Positions 21,126-33,594 of a DNA stretch of 64,000 nucleotides are shown one piece after another. The notes under the pieces were generated by a model. That model saw nothing but the letters and a program-made list of their open reading frames with translations, searched no databases and was not told where the DNA came from. Each line of letters opens with the position of its first letter. Position 1 is the stretch's first letter. Made by a program: the position numbers and the translations under genes. Origin of the DNA: Nageia nagi (lineage: Eukaryota > Pinophyta); the NCBI GenBank assembly GCA_050084985.1, contig JBITNC010000002.1:806001-870000 (forward strand). The letters run 5' to 3'.

Positions 21126-23944
21126 AATACACATAACAAGCAATGATCCCCATATGATGCATGCACCAAATAATGATCCCTATAAAACATATGTATAATG
21201 ATTCATTTATACCATATGACATACTTAGATAATTTCATATGATATATTAGTGCATTTAAATCATTTGTACAAATATTTATTAACACTTATTGAAATATTC
21301 ATATCATTATTGAATAACAAGAAGCTAAGATAAGTGAGCTGACCCATAACATAAATGAATCCAATGATGAGTTAGGTGGAAGATACTTTAATAATTTTTT
21401 ATAAGATTTATGGTAATAATCCATCAAATATCATTAAAGAGCTTTCTTCATCTAATGTGCCATCAAATTCATTCATATTATGGGTCAATTATTGCCAAAA
21501 ATTATTGCAAACCAAGTCAAGGGTACTTAGAGGAATTAAAAAAAGAGAGGGACACATGGAGGGTGAGGGAGGCTCAGTTAGATCTAGGCACAAGGGGGTC
21601 ACTTAATAGAAAGGCTTCATAACACATGCGTCCATGAGTTTCTTAAAGAATCCCTTTTTTTTTAAATTTACCACCTTCTCTTTTAATTTATTAAAACCCT
21701 CGGGCCTCATGGTAAACTCTTGTATAATAAATAGTAATCCTTTTTTGAAACATGCCATTTTACGAAAAAAGAATTGAACTTATTTTTAATACCCATAAGT
21801 AGTTTTATCCCTTTAGTTTTACTTGTAATACAATAACAATCAACATATCTACTTTGTGTGGGGTAATAAAGAAATGATAAAAAGAAATAAAACCTTAAAT
21901 AATCATAATTTTCAAAATCCTCGTGATCATAATCTGATTGATGAAATTGCTTGTGATCTTATTATAATTGATTTCAGGGTTCTTAAAAGTTTTGAAAGGT
22001 TCATCACAAACTTTGGATGTTGATTTTGTTGATTGTTAATCAAATACATCGCCTAAATGATCATGAATGAGTAAATAATGATTCACAATTCTTAAAGATT
22101 TCACAATGACCAACTTGATTTTATTTTTCCTTGCATATGTGAGGAAGCTTTAGATCATCACCTTATGATAGAGATTGGTTAGTTGTAAATAAGATGGAAG
22201 TTTGCTTTAAAATATATTTTAGAAATGTAACTAATATATTTATTAAATATAAAAGTAAATTTAGGCATCTACATAAAACATTAAGAGAAAAAGTTAGAAA
22301 AAAAAAAACTTTAAAGAATGTTCACAACAAAGCATGGAAGAGGCCCAATCAAAAAGGGAAGTTCGAAAAAAGAAACTTATTTTCCCTTATAAATACTATC
22401 TAAAATACCTATGATAGAGATGATTATACTTTATAGAATAGTCAAGGTTTAAATACTATTATAAAATAATATTCTTTAGAAAGAAAAATCTAAAGAAAAA
22501 ATCTTACATAATATATATTCAAACAATACTTTTTCTAGTAAATAATTTATATTACGATCTGAAATCATTCGAAAAAAATAGAAAACAATTAACACATAAA
22601 TAATTATTGAAAGAATAAATATATTATAAAACTATGTTAAAATAAATATATAAAAATATATAATCAATTATAATTTGTATTAATTTGGTTTTTCATTAAA
22701 TTTAAAAGATCTATAATGCCTCTCAAATATATATGCACTATCAATATAGAGCTATGACGAGAGGGAGGAAATAAACTAGCAAATTTTGAAAAATTAAATA
22801 TTAGATTTACATTAGATCCACTAAGATCAGGACGAGATGGTGCATGGAGATGGGTTTTGAAGAATTTATTTTTAAATAAGCACTTTGAAATCCAGAACCA
22901 AATTTTACATAAATAGGTAGTCCTCGAAGGAGTCAAACCTCATCTACTTTTTCATTCTGTTCTCAACTTCAATTCTGACACGAATGAATTGTGCGGAGAT
23001 GAAAAGCGAGGCGAATAAATAGGAAGGATGGTCGCTTCACCCGTGGATTGCGTTGGGGCGAATAAATAGGAAAAGCCTTATTACTCGAGATAAAATTAAT
23101 AATTATATTAGGTGTAGCATCTTAATTTTCTGCTCGTACTAAACAAATTACAGTTCCATAATAGTTAAAGGAAAAAGTTTAAAGATTTGTTTGGCAAGTG
23201 TAATATGTGAAAAATGATTTAGCTCAATATAATAGGGTGTGAAGAATAATGAATAGAGGATTGGTAAGTGGGTAATTTATATAATCAAGTATTTTTTTAA
23301 ATGAATATAATATTTTTATTAAAAAAAAGTTGGGTGATAAAAGGATATACATTCATGAATTTCAAAAGTTTATAAAAGGTTATTATGATATATTAATTAA
23401 AATGATATTAGAGATATTAAAATTATGATTAGAGTAAGGTTTCAAACATATTAAGGAATTGAGGCTCATTAATGAGGATAATAAGCTAAATACTTCATCT
23501 AAATTTAGATGTTATTTTATCCTCTTCATTAATGATTATGATAATGATGTTAGAAAGAACATTAGAAGCATCAATCCATCTTGCCACTAGATTCAAAGTG
23601 TTAAAAGGTATGAACTAGATTGTACAATTTTTAGTTGGAGAGATAGGTAGGGAAATACATATGGAAAGGTGAGGAATGATGAGCACAAGCATTACCTTAT
23701 GAAATTGAACATTTGAAGTTATGTATATATATATATATGAAGCGATTAAGAGAGTGAAGTTTCATAGGTGGTACCTAGTTGATATACATGGGGGTTAACA
23801 TAATTATTGATACATGCCTCCAAATGGGCAACCTTCATGGGCACTTTCCTAGCCTGAATTAAAAATATAGAGTAACACAATAAATACCACTTGCACTTTG
23901 TCGACATATGAAAAAAAATAGCTAGAAGAACTTGCAAGAATATA
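21126..23944. other. Long AT-rich intergenic stretch
   Basis: No gene supported. Frames at 21376-21606, 22194-22403, 22664-22936 and 23746-23985 show no recognisable motif. A small less AT-rich patch at ~22975-23065 holds GCGAATAAATAGGAA twice (about 50 bases apart), and a short (TA)n run lies near 23725-23738. Confidence 0.5.
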
Positions 23945-25020
23945 ATATTACATTTAGCTTTCGATAATAAAAATGGAATTCCCACCTAGAATAAGTATCA
24001 AACTTATGAGTAGGAGGGGGGGGGGGGGGGTGGTGCATTGTATTTCCTATAAGGATATGCATTTATCTTCAATCTTTAGGATATTTACCTCCATCAATAA
24101 AAGAGTTGATCAAATTTATAGTAAGTTCCTTTGGACAAGATGGAAGATAAACCAAGAATCCCACTAGTGGCTTAAAAAATGTATGTCAATATAAAATGAT
24201 TAGAGGATTAGAACTCAAGTAGTTGAAATACTTTAATAAATATCTATTAAAAATTTTTGGATAACAATTATCCTTTGGGGATGATGCAAAGTGGGTTAAG
24301 ATTTATAAAGCCAAATACTTGGAGGGATAATACAATTTTCTTTAGATATGTTACATAGAGGATCTTCTTTTTATAATGATTTAAAAGAATCTTATCTTCT
24401 ATACAATTGAGTGAAATGAAGATAAAAGTGAGATCACAAGTATACTTTTAGGATGATGCATGGCTTGAACATGTTGCTTTATCTCGTAATTTGATTTTTT
24501 GAGAGATTATACCTTAGGAGTTTATTAAATTGGGGGAAATTATAAAAGACTACATAAATCATATAAGAGGAGGAAGGAATATAAGTTATTTTATTAGGGA
24601 GAGGTGAATTGATTGTAGTAAAATTGCTTAACAAAAAACTACTAAACTTTTAACTTAGTTGGTAACATGACCATGATTTCCTAATATGAGAAGGTTACAA
24701 ATCATGTACTTTGTTAGGGCCATTTGTTAGATACTATCTTGGGTTTCAATTGAAATTGATCTTCCCATAAAATACATATGGATAAAAAAAAACTTTACTC
24801 CCAAAATTATGTTCTTTCTTTAGCTGACTTTCTTAAGTAAAATCTTCAATATTGATAATATAAGGAAAAGGGGAATTCTAATCTCCAACTATTACATTCC
24901 TTGTTTGAGTTTAGCATAGGGTGTTGATTACATCCTCCTCCACCACTCTTATTTAAGAGGGGTATTTTTAAAACATTTCCACCATTTTAATATCATGTGT
25001 CCATCTTGAGGATTTTAGTC
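23945..25020 (+). mobile_element. LINE remnant, C-terminal part of ORF2, plus strand
   Basis: The plus strand reads FTSINKRVDQIYSKFLWTR (~24090-24150), LKNVCQYKMIRGLELK (~24170-24220), DDAKWVKIYKAKYLEG (~24278-24325) and later DDAWLEHVALSRNLIF (~24453). These match the order 'S..K.ID.I..KFLW', 'VC.PK..GGLGI', 'KWVKI..AKYL' and 'FW.D.WLG' of plant LINE ORF2 tails. There are many stops, and the ends are not determined. It lies in the opposite orientation to the LINE at 1-18 kb. Confidence 0.6.
24016..24030. repeat. Run of 15 G
   Basis: An uninterrupted G15 preceded by GGA and followed by TGG, in otherwise AT-rich sequence inside the LINE remnant. It could form a G-quadruplex, or its length could be a sequencing error. 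Confidence 0.9.
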
Positions 25021-26609
25021 AAATGATCAATTCCGTAATGAACATTTTTTGTTAATATAAAAAATTAGATCTCATAGTGGAAACTAGTCCTTCCCCACTT
25101 CACCTAAGTAATATAAAAAGAAAGAAATTATGGAATTTTTATAGAAGAAGACTAAAAAAAGAGACATTAATTCATAAAATTGAAATTGTAATTTGAAAAA
25201 ATTTTAGTATGATCTTATAGAAAAAGATAAAGGCAAGGATGGACTAAAGGTGATGAAGACCCTTAGTACTAATGAAGATCATTTAGAGGAATAACAATTT
25301 TAAGGGTGGCATGATAAAACTTCTAACGTAACCACCTAATACAAATAGTAATCAATTATAGTAAAATTTAGCTACCTGAATAACCTTTATGTGGCATATT
25401 CCTAGCATAATAAAAAAGATACACATTTCTCTAGCCTTATCAAAGGATTGATTGGAGCATCTAAATCACTTGGGTTTGAAAATCGATCTTTTCAATTATA
25501 GTCAAATAATAATATTCTAATACCAAAGTGTTATAATCAAGTTAGGATTATATGCTACTTTGACTAAGAACCTATATGAAAATCTAAGGAGAAGATTTAA
25601 TCTAACCATCTTGTTATAATCATCATAATTGAAGAGAATATATCTACACAAATCCTCTTGAACTTAGAAAAAAATATGGCAATCACAAAAGAGTTTAAAA
25701 AGTTGAAACACCTCAATTTAACAATTATTGTATTTTTCTATCTTATAAGTCATGTATGCCTATCTAAGTAATGGTTGAGGTACTAAATGACTGGCAATAT
25801 TATAAAACAAATTTGGGACCATGTTTAGAAAGAAAGAAAGAAAGAAATTTTATTAATGTCCATGGGAGACCAAGAATGGTCTATAGGATGACTTATAGGG
25901 ATTACATTGTATCACTCTTAATGGGATTTGAACATGGTACACTATGTGAAACAGGGACACAACATGACCAACTTAAGTAACACACTGTGATTACTAAAGA
26001 AATGATTACCATGTAACTTACTCTAGTTTGGGGGGAGCTAGATGGTACCCATATAATAGCTAACTTGCAATAGAATTAACATCTAATAGACACAATCGCC
26101 AATTAATGTCAACCAAAAGTTAATAAAAGTATAGACATTAAAATCTACATTTCTCTATCTATAATAAATATAGTTATAACTCAAAATTGAAAACATATCA
26201 AATAACTTTGATTTATATTAATTGACAATTGTAATTTTTTCTAACTAAAGTAAACTATTAAAAATTTGACCCTTGATTCCCTTTTATAATATTTTTCTAC
26301 AATAATAATTTGTCAATGAAAAAAATAATTAATATTAATAAAATTTATTATTTCATAAAATAATTATCTAAGAAATACTAATATCATTTTCTAATCGATT
26401 TATAAATATATATTATGAATCAATTACTAATAATAAAAAAGTACAATATAATTTTTTTAATAAAACTTTAAAATCCTTAATGTTTGAAGAAAACATGACA
26501 TTTTTTTTTATATGGTTTACTTTTTCATCACATTTCAAACACTATTTATTTTTAGTTAATCAAATGTATCAATTTCTTCTAGAGCACAAATATTTGGAAT
26601 TTTGTTACT
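25021..26609. other. AT-rich intergenic sequence
   Basis: No gene supported. It includes a short AGAA microsatellite (~25828-25848) and a 69-codon frame (25771-25980) without recognisable motifs. Confidence 0.5.
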
Positions 26610-26769
26610 TTATATTCTTCCTTTAGAAACTACTTCCCACAATAATAGAGACCTCAGAATTTGTGGAGTTTGAATTTCCATCTTCCCTTTCAACATGAGT
26701 AAGCTTTGGCCCATGTTTGGTCTCACTGCCTCATCATCTTGAATGAATAGCATGCTCACAACAATAATT
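26610..26769 (-). pseudogene. Receptor-like kinase pseudogene, C-terminal exon piece
   Basis: The minus strand reads IIVVSMLFIQDDEAVRPNMGQ, then LMLKGKMEIQTPQILRSLL and a stop. This is the C-lobe end and tail of an S-locus/SD2-type receptor-like kinase (family pattern 'CIQDDE..RPSM..VV.MLEG'). It joins in frame to the sequence at 50477 (DEEVRR | IIVVSM) once the 24-kb insertion is removed. Confidence 0.88.
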
Positions 26770-26774
26770 CTTCT
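26770..26774. repeat. Target-site duplication CTTCT, left (solo LTR)
   Basis: Matches 50472-50476. On the coding strand it is AGAAG within the kinase phrase DEEVRRII. Confidence 0.85.
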
Positions 26775-26804
26775 TGTAGGATATAACCTTATTCGATTAA
26801 ACCC
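26775..26804 (-). mobile_element. Solo LTR, left fragment (30 bp)
   Basis: Starts TGTAGGATAT. It is separated from its main part (50062-50471) by the copia insertion. Read on the minus strand the LTR ends ..ATCCTACA. The last five bases, AACCC, are the copia target duplication. Confidence 0.75.
26800..26804. repeat. Target-site duplication AACCC, left (copia)
   Basis: Matches 50057-50061. Confidence 0.85.
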
Positions 26805-27308
26805 TAGGAGAATTGAACTATAACAAAAACAATCTAAGCAACCAAGATCTCTTGAAAACTCACAATACACATCTAACAAACTCACGAATAAGATAATCTC
26901 ACAAAGTAACTCAAGATGTAAAGTGGTTCCTCCAACTTGGAGTACATCCACTAACTAGATCTTTACTTCAATCACAAATACAACTCTCTTACAATCCTCC
27001 TACTCTTTTCTCCTAACCACTATCCTATAGCATAACTTTACTCCACAATTGGTGTGTAATCACAAAGAGGGAGCCTTCTATTTAAGGGCCAAAATTCCTC
27101 TTTGAATCACCCCTTTATCCAATGTACAAAAGCATGACATGCACATCCTTTTACCCAAGAGTCATGCTCATGACATGGAGTGTAGAATAAGTTACATTAT
27201 CATATTCAATTAAATACTTAAGGTATCAAATGATACTCTTAAGTATTAGTGAACTTACATAGAATATTTAATACAAACCTTTACAATAATGCATTATACA
27301 TTCCAACA
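26805..27308 (-). repeat. Copia LTR (left, 3' LTR)
   Basis: Starts TAGGAGAATTG (TGAGAG in the other copy) and ends CATTCCAACA. Its body matches 49552-50056, including AAAGTGGTTCCTCCAACTTG. On the minus strand it begins TGTTGGAATG. Confidence 0.9.
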
Positions 27309-27317
27309 CTCCCCCTT
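27309..27317 (-). promoter_or_regulatory. Copia polypurine tract
   Basis: AAGGGGGAG on the minus strand, directly against the LTR start TGTTGGAATG. Confidence 0.85.
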
Positions 27318-28430
27318 AATGCAATATTGGGATAGAGTGAGTAAGAGAGAAGAAGAAGAGAAAGTAAGAGAGTTCTCTTCCAAATAGATACAATAGAGAT
27401 GAGAACGTTTTACATATTTATGAAGTAAAAAAGATTTAGTTTGAGACTCATTACTTTAACAAATACAATCATTAACCATAACCAATTTCAATGTACATGA
27501 AGTAGTCATCCAATTGGAAGTCATGAAGAGTCTCCAAGAGCCTACATACCTAAGGTAAGTAACCTGCAATCTCAAAGGAACCTACAAGTCATAAGTAGCT
27601 CAAATAACAAGATCAGTTAGATGCATCGTATTCATATCAAAAAAGATAGATGAATCACACAAATGCCATCATGAACTAATCAATGGTGCACTATAAGTCA
27701 TCATGAAGATGCCATGCCAAAAACTTATAGTCACCTGCTATATATAAAACATGTGTTGATTATCATTACAAAATAAAGGATGCACATATGAGTTCCTCAC
27801 ATATGGATAACTAAACAATGCTAAAAGACACATAAGAGTTCCCCACACATGATAACTAAACAGTGCTAGATTGACCAAAAAGAGAGTATGCACATACGAG
27901 TTCCTCACATATGGATAACTGAATAGTGCCAAAAGACACATAAGAGTTCCTCACACATGGATAACTAAACAGTGCTAGATTGGCTAATTTTATATAATAA
28001 ATTTCTCATGTAGAGCGAACTTACCATGAAGGTGTACAATAAAATCAATACTATATAGCATAAAATCCTCCTAAGGGTGAAGTTATCATCACAAACATGA
28101 ATTCAACATAAGAATTCAAACTTCACTCCCTCTTAAGGGCAACTTCACCAATCTAATAGCATCCCTAAGATTATAGAACTAAGCTTTCGAGAGGGGCTTG
28201 GTGAATAAATCAATGGAGTTTCAGGTGGATGGACAATACTCCAAGTGTATGATACCATCAAGAATCTTCTCCTTGATAAAATGGGCATGGATTTTCACAT
28301 GTTTTGTTCTCTAATGGAACACTAGATTCTTAGCTAAAGAAATAGTCGATTGATTTTATGAAGAGATTAAAGATGAGCCACTTTGCTCATACCTAATTTC
28401 TTTTAGAAGATGCCTTATCCAAATGGCTTC
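27318..28430 (-). other. Copia 3' region with tandem repeat
   Basis: No coding sequence until RNase H at ~28430. At 27783-27985, four units of 'CACATA.GAGTTCC(T/C)CACA.ATGGATAACT.AA.A(A/G)TGC.A' occur. They alternate two spacings, giving a pair period of ~107 bases (27783, 27829, 27890, 27935). The 67-codon frame on the minus strand here only reads this repeat. Confidence 0.75.
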
Positions 28431-29699
28431 TTAAGCTGCAATAGACATGGTAAGATATTTGATTTCTATGGTGGAAATAGAAATAGTAGGATGCTTCTTA
28501 GAAACCCAAGAGATAGCACCTAAACTAATGCTAAACACATACATAGAATTTGATTTTCTATCATCTCTATCTCCCCCATAGTTAGAATCTGAGAATCCAA
28601 AGAGAATAAATGAGGGTAACTTGGAATACTTAAGAGCAAGATTTTTAGTCCCTATAACATACCTCAAGATTTGCTTAATAGCATTGAGGTGCTCAACATA
28701 AGGTTTCTACATGAATTGTGCCATCAGATTCACTACAAAGGTAATATCTAGCTTGGATATAATCAAATACAAAAAACTACTAATTAATTACCTGTAAACT
28801 GTAGCATCAACTAACTGAGAGTTGGAGCTTAAAGAAATAATGATTCTAGGAGAGACTAGGATTGTAGCATATCTACATTCCTCCATTCCAAACTTTTTCA
28901 AGATGTATAATATATATTTAGATTAAATAAGATAAGTACAATCCTTGTATTGATACACTTATATTCTAATATAGTAGTGCAAGAGATCAATATCAATCAT
29001 TTCAAATGTTACCTTAAGTTTGGATATGCACTCTTGAATGATTTCATCATTATTCCTAGTAATCAAAAGATCATCCACATAAAGGAGAATCAAGACCACA
29101 TATTTTCCTTAATTAAGCACATATAGATCAGAGTCAGAAAAACACTTGGAGAATCCAATATCTATAAAGTACCTTGAAATATTTCTGTACTAGGGTCAAG
29201 GTGCTTGCTTAAGTCTATATAATGACTTCTTTAGCTTACACATAAAATACTTTTTACCTTCCATAATAAACCTTTTTGGTTGATTCATGAATATTTCCAC
29301 ATCTAAATCACCATTGAGAAATGCACTCTTAACATCAAGTTGAAAACTTTCCATCTTTGAATGCAAAAAAAGCAAGGTAACTCTTATAGTAGGCATCTTT
29401 ACCATGGGAGCAAAGGTTTTCTCATAATCTACATCATATTTTTGAGCAAAACCTTTATGTACTAACCTTGGTTTGTATTTCTCAATAGCTCTTACTAAAT
29501 TGAACTTGACCTTGTAGATCCACTTATTACCAATCAGATTCTTTTCATTGGGATAAGGAACCAAGTCCCAAGTTTTGTTTTTTATAAGTACCTTGTATTC
29601 AACTTTCATGGCTTCCATCCAACACTCGTGCTTAGAATCTTCTTTAAAGGTTGAGGTATCATGCTTATTATCAATTTTGGCAATTAAGGATTTATTCAA
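28431..29699 (-). pseudogene. Copia reverse transcriptase and RNase H
   Basis: RT (29699 to ~28800): WMEAMKVEYKVLIKNKTWDLV, GNKWIYKVKFN, KGFAQKYDVDYEKTFAPMVKM, FQLDVKSAFLNGDL (catalytic Asp kept), CKLKKSLYRLKQAP, and after a frame break LILLYVDDLLITRN (YVDD kept, ~29075). RNase H (28667-28431): GFSDSNYGGDRDDRKSNS, ISLGAISWVSKKHPT, STIEIKYLTMSIAA. The YVDD block and the bridging RNase H segment lie in stop-broken frames. Classic Ty1/copia order and motifs. Confidence 0.9.
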
Positions 29700-29879
29700 G
29701 GTTATGCTCTTTGTTACCCTTTATGTTAGAGAATCTTATTCCTGTGGTGACTTGTTTATATCAATATCCAACTAGCTAGGAGCAACTGAAGAGTCCTCCG
29801 GATCATTAATATCTTCATTAAAAGTAGATTATTCAAGAAGTTTAGTTATAGATTTAAGACTAGAGCCTATAGCCTCTAT

Positions 29880-30720
29880 GCTGACTATCATAACCCACAA
29901 AGATGCATTTTTTAGCTCTTTTGTCCAACTTATTCCTTTTCTCAAAAATAATGTAGGAGAATGCTTCACTACTAAACATCTTAAGGTGAGAAATGTTAAG
30001 TTTTCTTTTTGACCATGCCTTAAAAGGAGTTTAACTCTGAATAACTTTTTTGAGACACCTATTCAAGGTGTAAATAGCAATGCTCATAGCTTCACCCCAT
30101 AAGAATTTAGAAAGATTACCCAACATGCATCTAGCCATCTCCATAATTATTCTATTTTTCCTTTCGATAACACCATTATATTGAGGAGTGTATGGAATTG
30201 TAAACTACCTATTGATTCTATACTTAGCATAATAGTCATTGAACTCATTGCTATTATATTCTCCCTCATTATCTAATCTCAACATCTTGATTTTAAGGTT
30301 AGTTTGATTCTCAACAAAAGTCTTAAAAACTTTAAAACTTTCAAAGGTTTAATCCTTGTGCTCAAGTAGATATCCAAAGGTCATCCTACTAAAGTCATTA
30401 ATTAAGGTCAAGATGTAAGATGCTCCTTCAAATGAATTAGTCTAAAATAGACCCATCAAATTTGAATGCACAAGTTGAAGAAGTTGAGATGCTCTTGTTG
30501 CCTTATCTTTTTCAAATTTTTATCTATGCATCTTACCAAGAATGCACTTCACACATAGACCAACTGAAGGAGAAATTGAAGGTAAACCTTCCATAAGTTC
30601 TTAGTCTTTCATGACATAAATACTCTTGTGGTTAAGGTGCCCTAAATAATAGTGCTAAATACTGCCTTTAGAACACACACTAGAAGCAAGACACATCTTT
30701 GATGGAACTTGATTCATAAT
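29880..30720 (-). pseudogene. Copia integrase (GAG-pre-integrase zinc motif and DDE core)
   Basis: Minus strand: GHLNHKSIYVMKD and LCVKCILGKMHR (HHCC zinc region, ~30620-30520), SYILTLINDFSRMTFGY (first Asp, ~30390), IKMLRLDNEGEYNSNEF (second Asp, ~30275), PQYNGVIERKNRIIMEMARC (Glu, ~30160) and SKFLWGEAMSIAIYTLNRC. The three catalytic acids are present but the frame has several stops. Confidence 0.85.
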
Positions 30721-30929
30721 ATAAAGGTTATCTTTCATAGATCCTTTAACCAAAGTGGCAAATCCTTTCTTAATGCAATAGGATTAAGAGTCAAACTCAA
30801 AAAAGTATCCTCTTCTAGCAATTTAGATTATAGAGAGAAGGTTCATCCTTAACTTAAGAACATAGAAAACATTTTTAAGAACCTTTCTGTAAATCAGCAC
30901 ACTCCCAATTCCTTAGATTTCAAGGGTAG

Positions 30930-32030
30930 AGTTATCACTTATCACAACTGCATCTTTATTATACTTATGAAAGTTCTCAAATTTTTCTTTTTCAAAGCAT
31001 AGATGATTAGTGCAAATAGAGTCAACAATTTATTCAGATGAAAAAGAGCAAGATATGGAGTAGAGCATCGTAACAAAACTCGTATGAGTATTTTTCTTTC
31101 CTTTGTAATTCTGTACATTTCCATTTCTTTTGTACTTTTCCTCTCTTTTCTTTTTGTAACAATCAACTTCTTTGTAACCTTGAATGCCATAATAGTTACA
31201 ATTGCCATCAAACTTTTTATTAGGATAAAGAATGTTTGCTTTACCTTTTCCATCTCTTTGCTTGAAATGATTATTATTGTTGTTGTTCCTATTGATATGG
31301 TTGTTGTTCTTATTGTTCCTATTACTGTTGTAGCTATTACCTCTTTTCTCAAACCTTTTAAAGGAAGAAAGATAAGATTTTTTTTTAATGACTAAACTTC
31401 TTCTTTAAAGGAGTTTTGGTTGCACCAAGGGTAACATTATTATCTTTAGGAGAAGAAATTAACACCTTATTGTTAAGGGTTTCCTCATGATTCAATAGGT
31501 GCCTAGATAGGTTCTCAAGGGAAATAACTTCTTCTTCTTCATCAAGCCTTATTTTCATAACTATTATAAAGTTTTCAAACTTTTAAGAGAGGTTTTGAAG
31601 AATGATGAAGACCATAAACTCATCATTGATCCAGTTGCACCCATAAGCAATAAATTAGGTCCTTAGGTCATTGATTTTGTTCAAGTAGATAGCCACATTT
31701 TTATCTTCCTTTTGACGAGATTGAAGCAACTTTTAGAGAATGGTAATCCTTCTTGAAAAGTTTGAACCAAGGTAGATTTATTTAAATTTATCCCATGCTT
31801 CCTTTGTTGAGGTTGAATAGGAAATCATTAAGAGCATATCATTTAAAATTACATGATAAATCATAGAGGTTACCAACTCATTTTTTGTGTTGTAAGCCTC
31901 TAGTGCCTTCTCATCTGTAGGAGGTACAAGGTTCTCATTCACTATTTGCCAAAGCTTCCTTGCCTGTAATTCAGCTCTCATCTGAAGTTCCCAAATCCCA
32001 TAATTAGAACCATCAAAAATATGTTTGGGT
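30930..32030 (-). pseudogene. Copia gag
   Basis: N-terminus: HIFDGSNYGIWELQMRAELQARKLWQI (32020-31930; the 'G.NY..W...M...L....LW' start of copia gag), then MIYHVILNDMLLMI and TSTKEAWDKF. After decayed sequence there is an Asn-rich region and CNYYGIQGYKEVDC (~31190), the CX2CX4HX4C knuckle with the second Cys and the His both changed to Tyr. The 103-codon plus-strand frame at 31084-31395 is its shadow. Confidence 0.8.
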
Positions 32031-32476
32031 AAAAAGGATTCTCCTATTTGCTACACAAAAATGTGAAATAATAAGCATATGTTTTCAATAAACCAAGTAA
32101 ATAATACATGTTACATTTAACACTAAAGATATGTTCGATTTGATTCATAAGTGCAAATGTTTTACAATTCAAATAATAACCCATGTACTCAAATACATTT
32201 CTCATCTCAAGAATTGTAGATGTAGAGTGACATTGTTAAGGTAAGGCTTATTTTCTTATCTAAAATTAAGCCTTCACCTAGATGCCCACACAAGAGGAGC
32301 CCGAGTACTACCAATCCTCCAGTTCCCCTTGGGTAGTAATATACTCTCATAAGGAGAAGTACTAGATATTTTTCAAGGTTTTGACATTTATTAGATTGGC
32401 CAAATTATTAATCTTGATTAGATTTCAAGTTGTTCTCCTAGGTTATCAGGATAATCCTTGAATGGATGTGCGAATA
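32031..32476 (-). other. Copia leader, gag-proximal part
   Basis: Untranslated sequence just before gag, cut at 32476 by the chromovirus. The other part of the leader starts at 47083. Confidence 0.6.
32472..32476. repeat. Target-site duplication, left (chromovirus), GAATA
   Basis: Pairs with AAATA at 47083-47087, one mismatch. LTR ends TG/CA fit the junction on both sides. Confidence 0.65.
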
Positions 32477-33580
32477 TGTAATATCTCCAAAACTCACAAA
32501 ATGTGATTTTGTTAAAGTGTAATATTTCAAAGTTGAAATATCACTACTTAGGAATTTATATATATTTTTTATAATTTTCTAACTAGCTCAATTCAAATCA
32601 GATCTGCAAATTGAATAAGAAATAGAGCCAAAAATGAATTTTATTCTTCAAGAGCTGGGACATCCCAAATGGACAAGTACAATACTCAAGGAAAAATACC
32701 CAAATGATCAAGAAGGGGGACATTTGCCCTCATAAGGTAGATTTGGATGATCTGGCCCTACAAGTTCTTCAACCTCTTCTCCTTAATACTGGACGAGCCT
32801 CCTCACACTGATTCGATTGGTTTGGATCTAGGATGTGCCTCCTCACACTGATTTGGTAAGTTAGATATGGATCTGGAATATGGTTACACTAGTTGATTCT
32901 GGATCTATCCCACTGGCTAGATCTGGATCAGGGATGAAATAGTTCCACTACACTAGCTTGAACTATTCTAGTAACTCCACCTCACTGGCTCGAGCTACTC
33001 TAGCAACTCCACCTCACTGGCTCAAGCTACTTTCCTAACTTAGGTAATAACTCCTCCACATTAGCTCGAGCTCTCTTACTAAGCTAGCTAGAAAGCTGTA
33101 ACTCCACTAGCTGCTAACCCTTGAAAAGAGATAAACTCTAATGATATTCCAGCATCCTTAAATGATGCATCCCATCTCCTTTTATAATAAGATCTCTCAT
33201 ACCTTGGAATCACCCAAAGTGTAACATCCCTCTTCTGGTGTCTTGGGATGACAAATTAAATCATCTAGGGACCTAGGAAGCCCAATGTCCCATAATGGTT
33301 ACCTAGAGATGCCAAATTACAAGATCAATAGCTCATAAATGCAATGTCCCATTATGAGAGACTAATATCGCATTAATTATAAATAATTGAGCCAGATTAA
33401 TTAAATAAAATCCAAGGGTGAGTTCTTGAAGGGTCTCTTTAGCCTTGGTTATAGAAATAAATGCAAAATATTAATAAAATACTCCTAAATTAATTTATTT
33501 TTGGTTTCTCCTCCTTTGCCATGAACGTCACACTCAAAGAGGAGAGAAAGTGGATGTTTTACAAATTTGGGGACATTACA
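32477..33580 (-). repeat. Chromovirus LTR (left, 3' LTR)
   Basis: TGTAATATCTCC..GGGGACATTACA. Matches 45980-47082 throughout. It contains several near-repeats of CTCCACCTCACTGGCTCGAGCTA (~32960-33090). Confidence 0.94.
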
Positions 33581-33594
33581 AGTCTCCCCTTCTC
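33581..33594 (-). promoter_or_regulatory. Chromovirus polypurine tract
   Basis: GAGAAGGGGAGACT on the minus strand, directly before the LTR start TGTAATGTCC. It also overlaps the end of the chromodomain frame. Confidence 0.88.

Noticed and set aside
22194-22403. Lys-rich 69-codon frame
   Set aside because: Low-complexity reading of A-rich DNA with no homologue recognised.
25860-25980. tRNA-like or SINE fragment (GGGATTTGAACATGGTAC)
   Set aside because: Resembles the T-arm of a tRNA in reverse, but no other arm can be paired.
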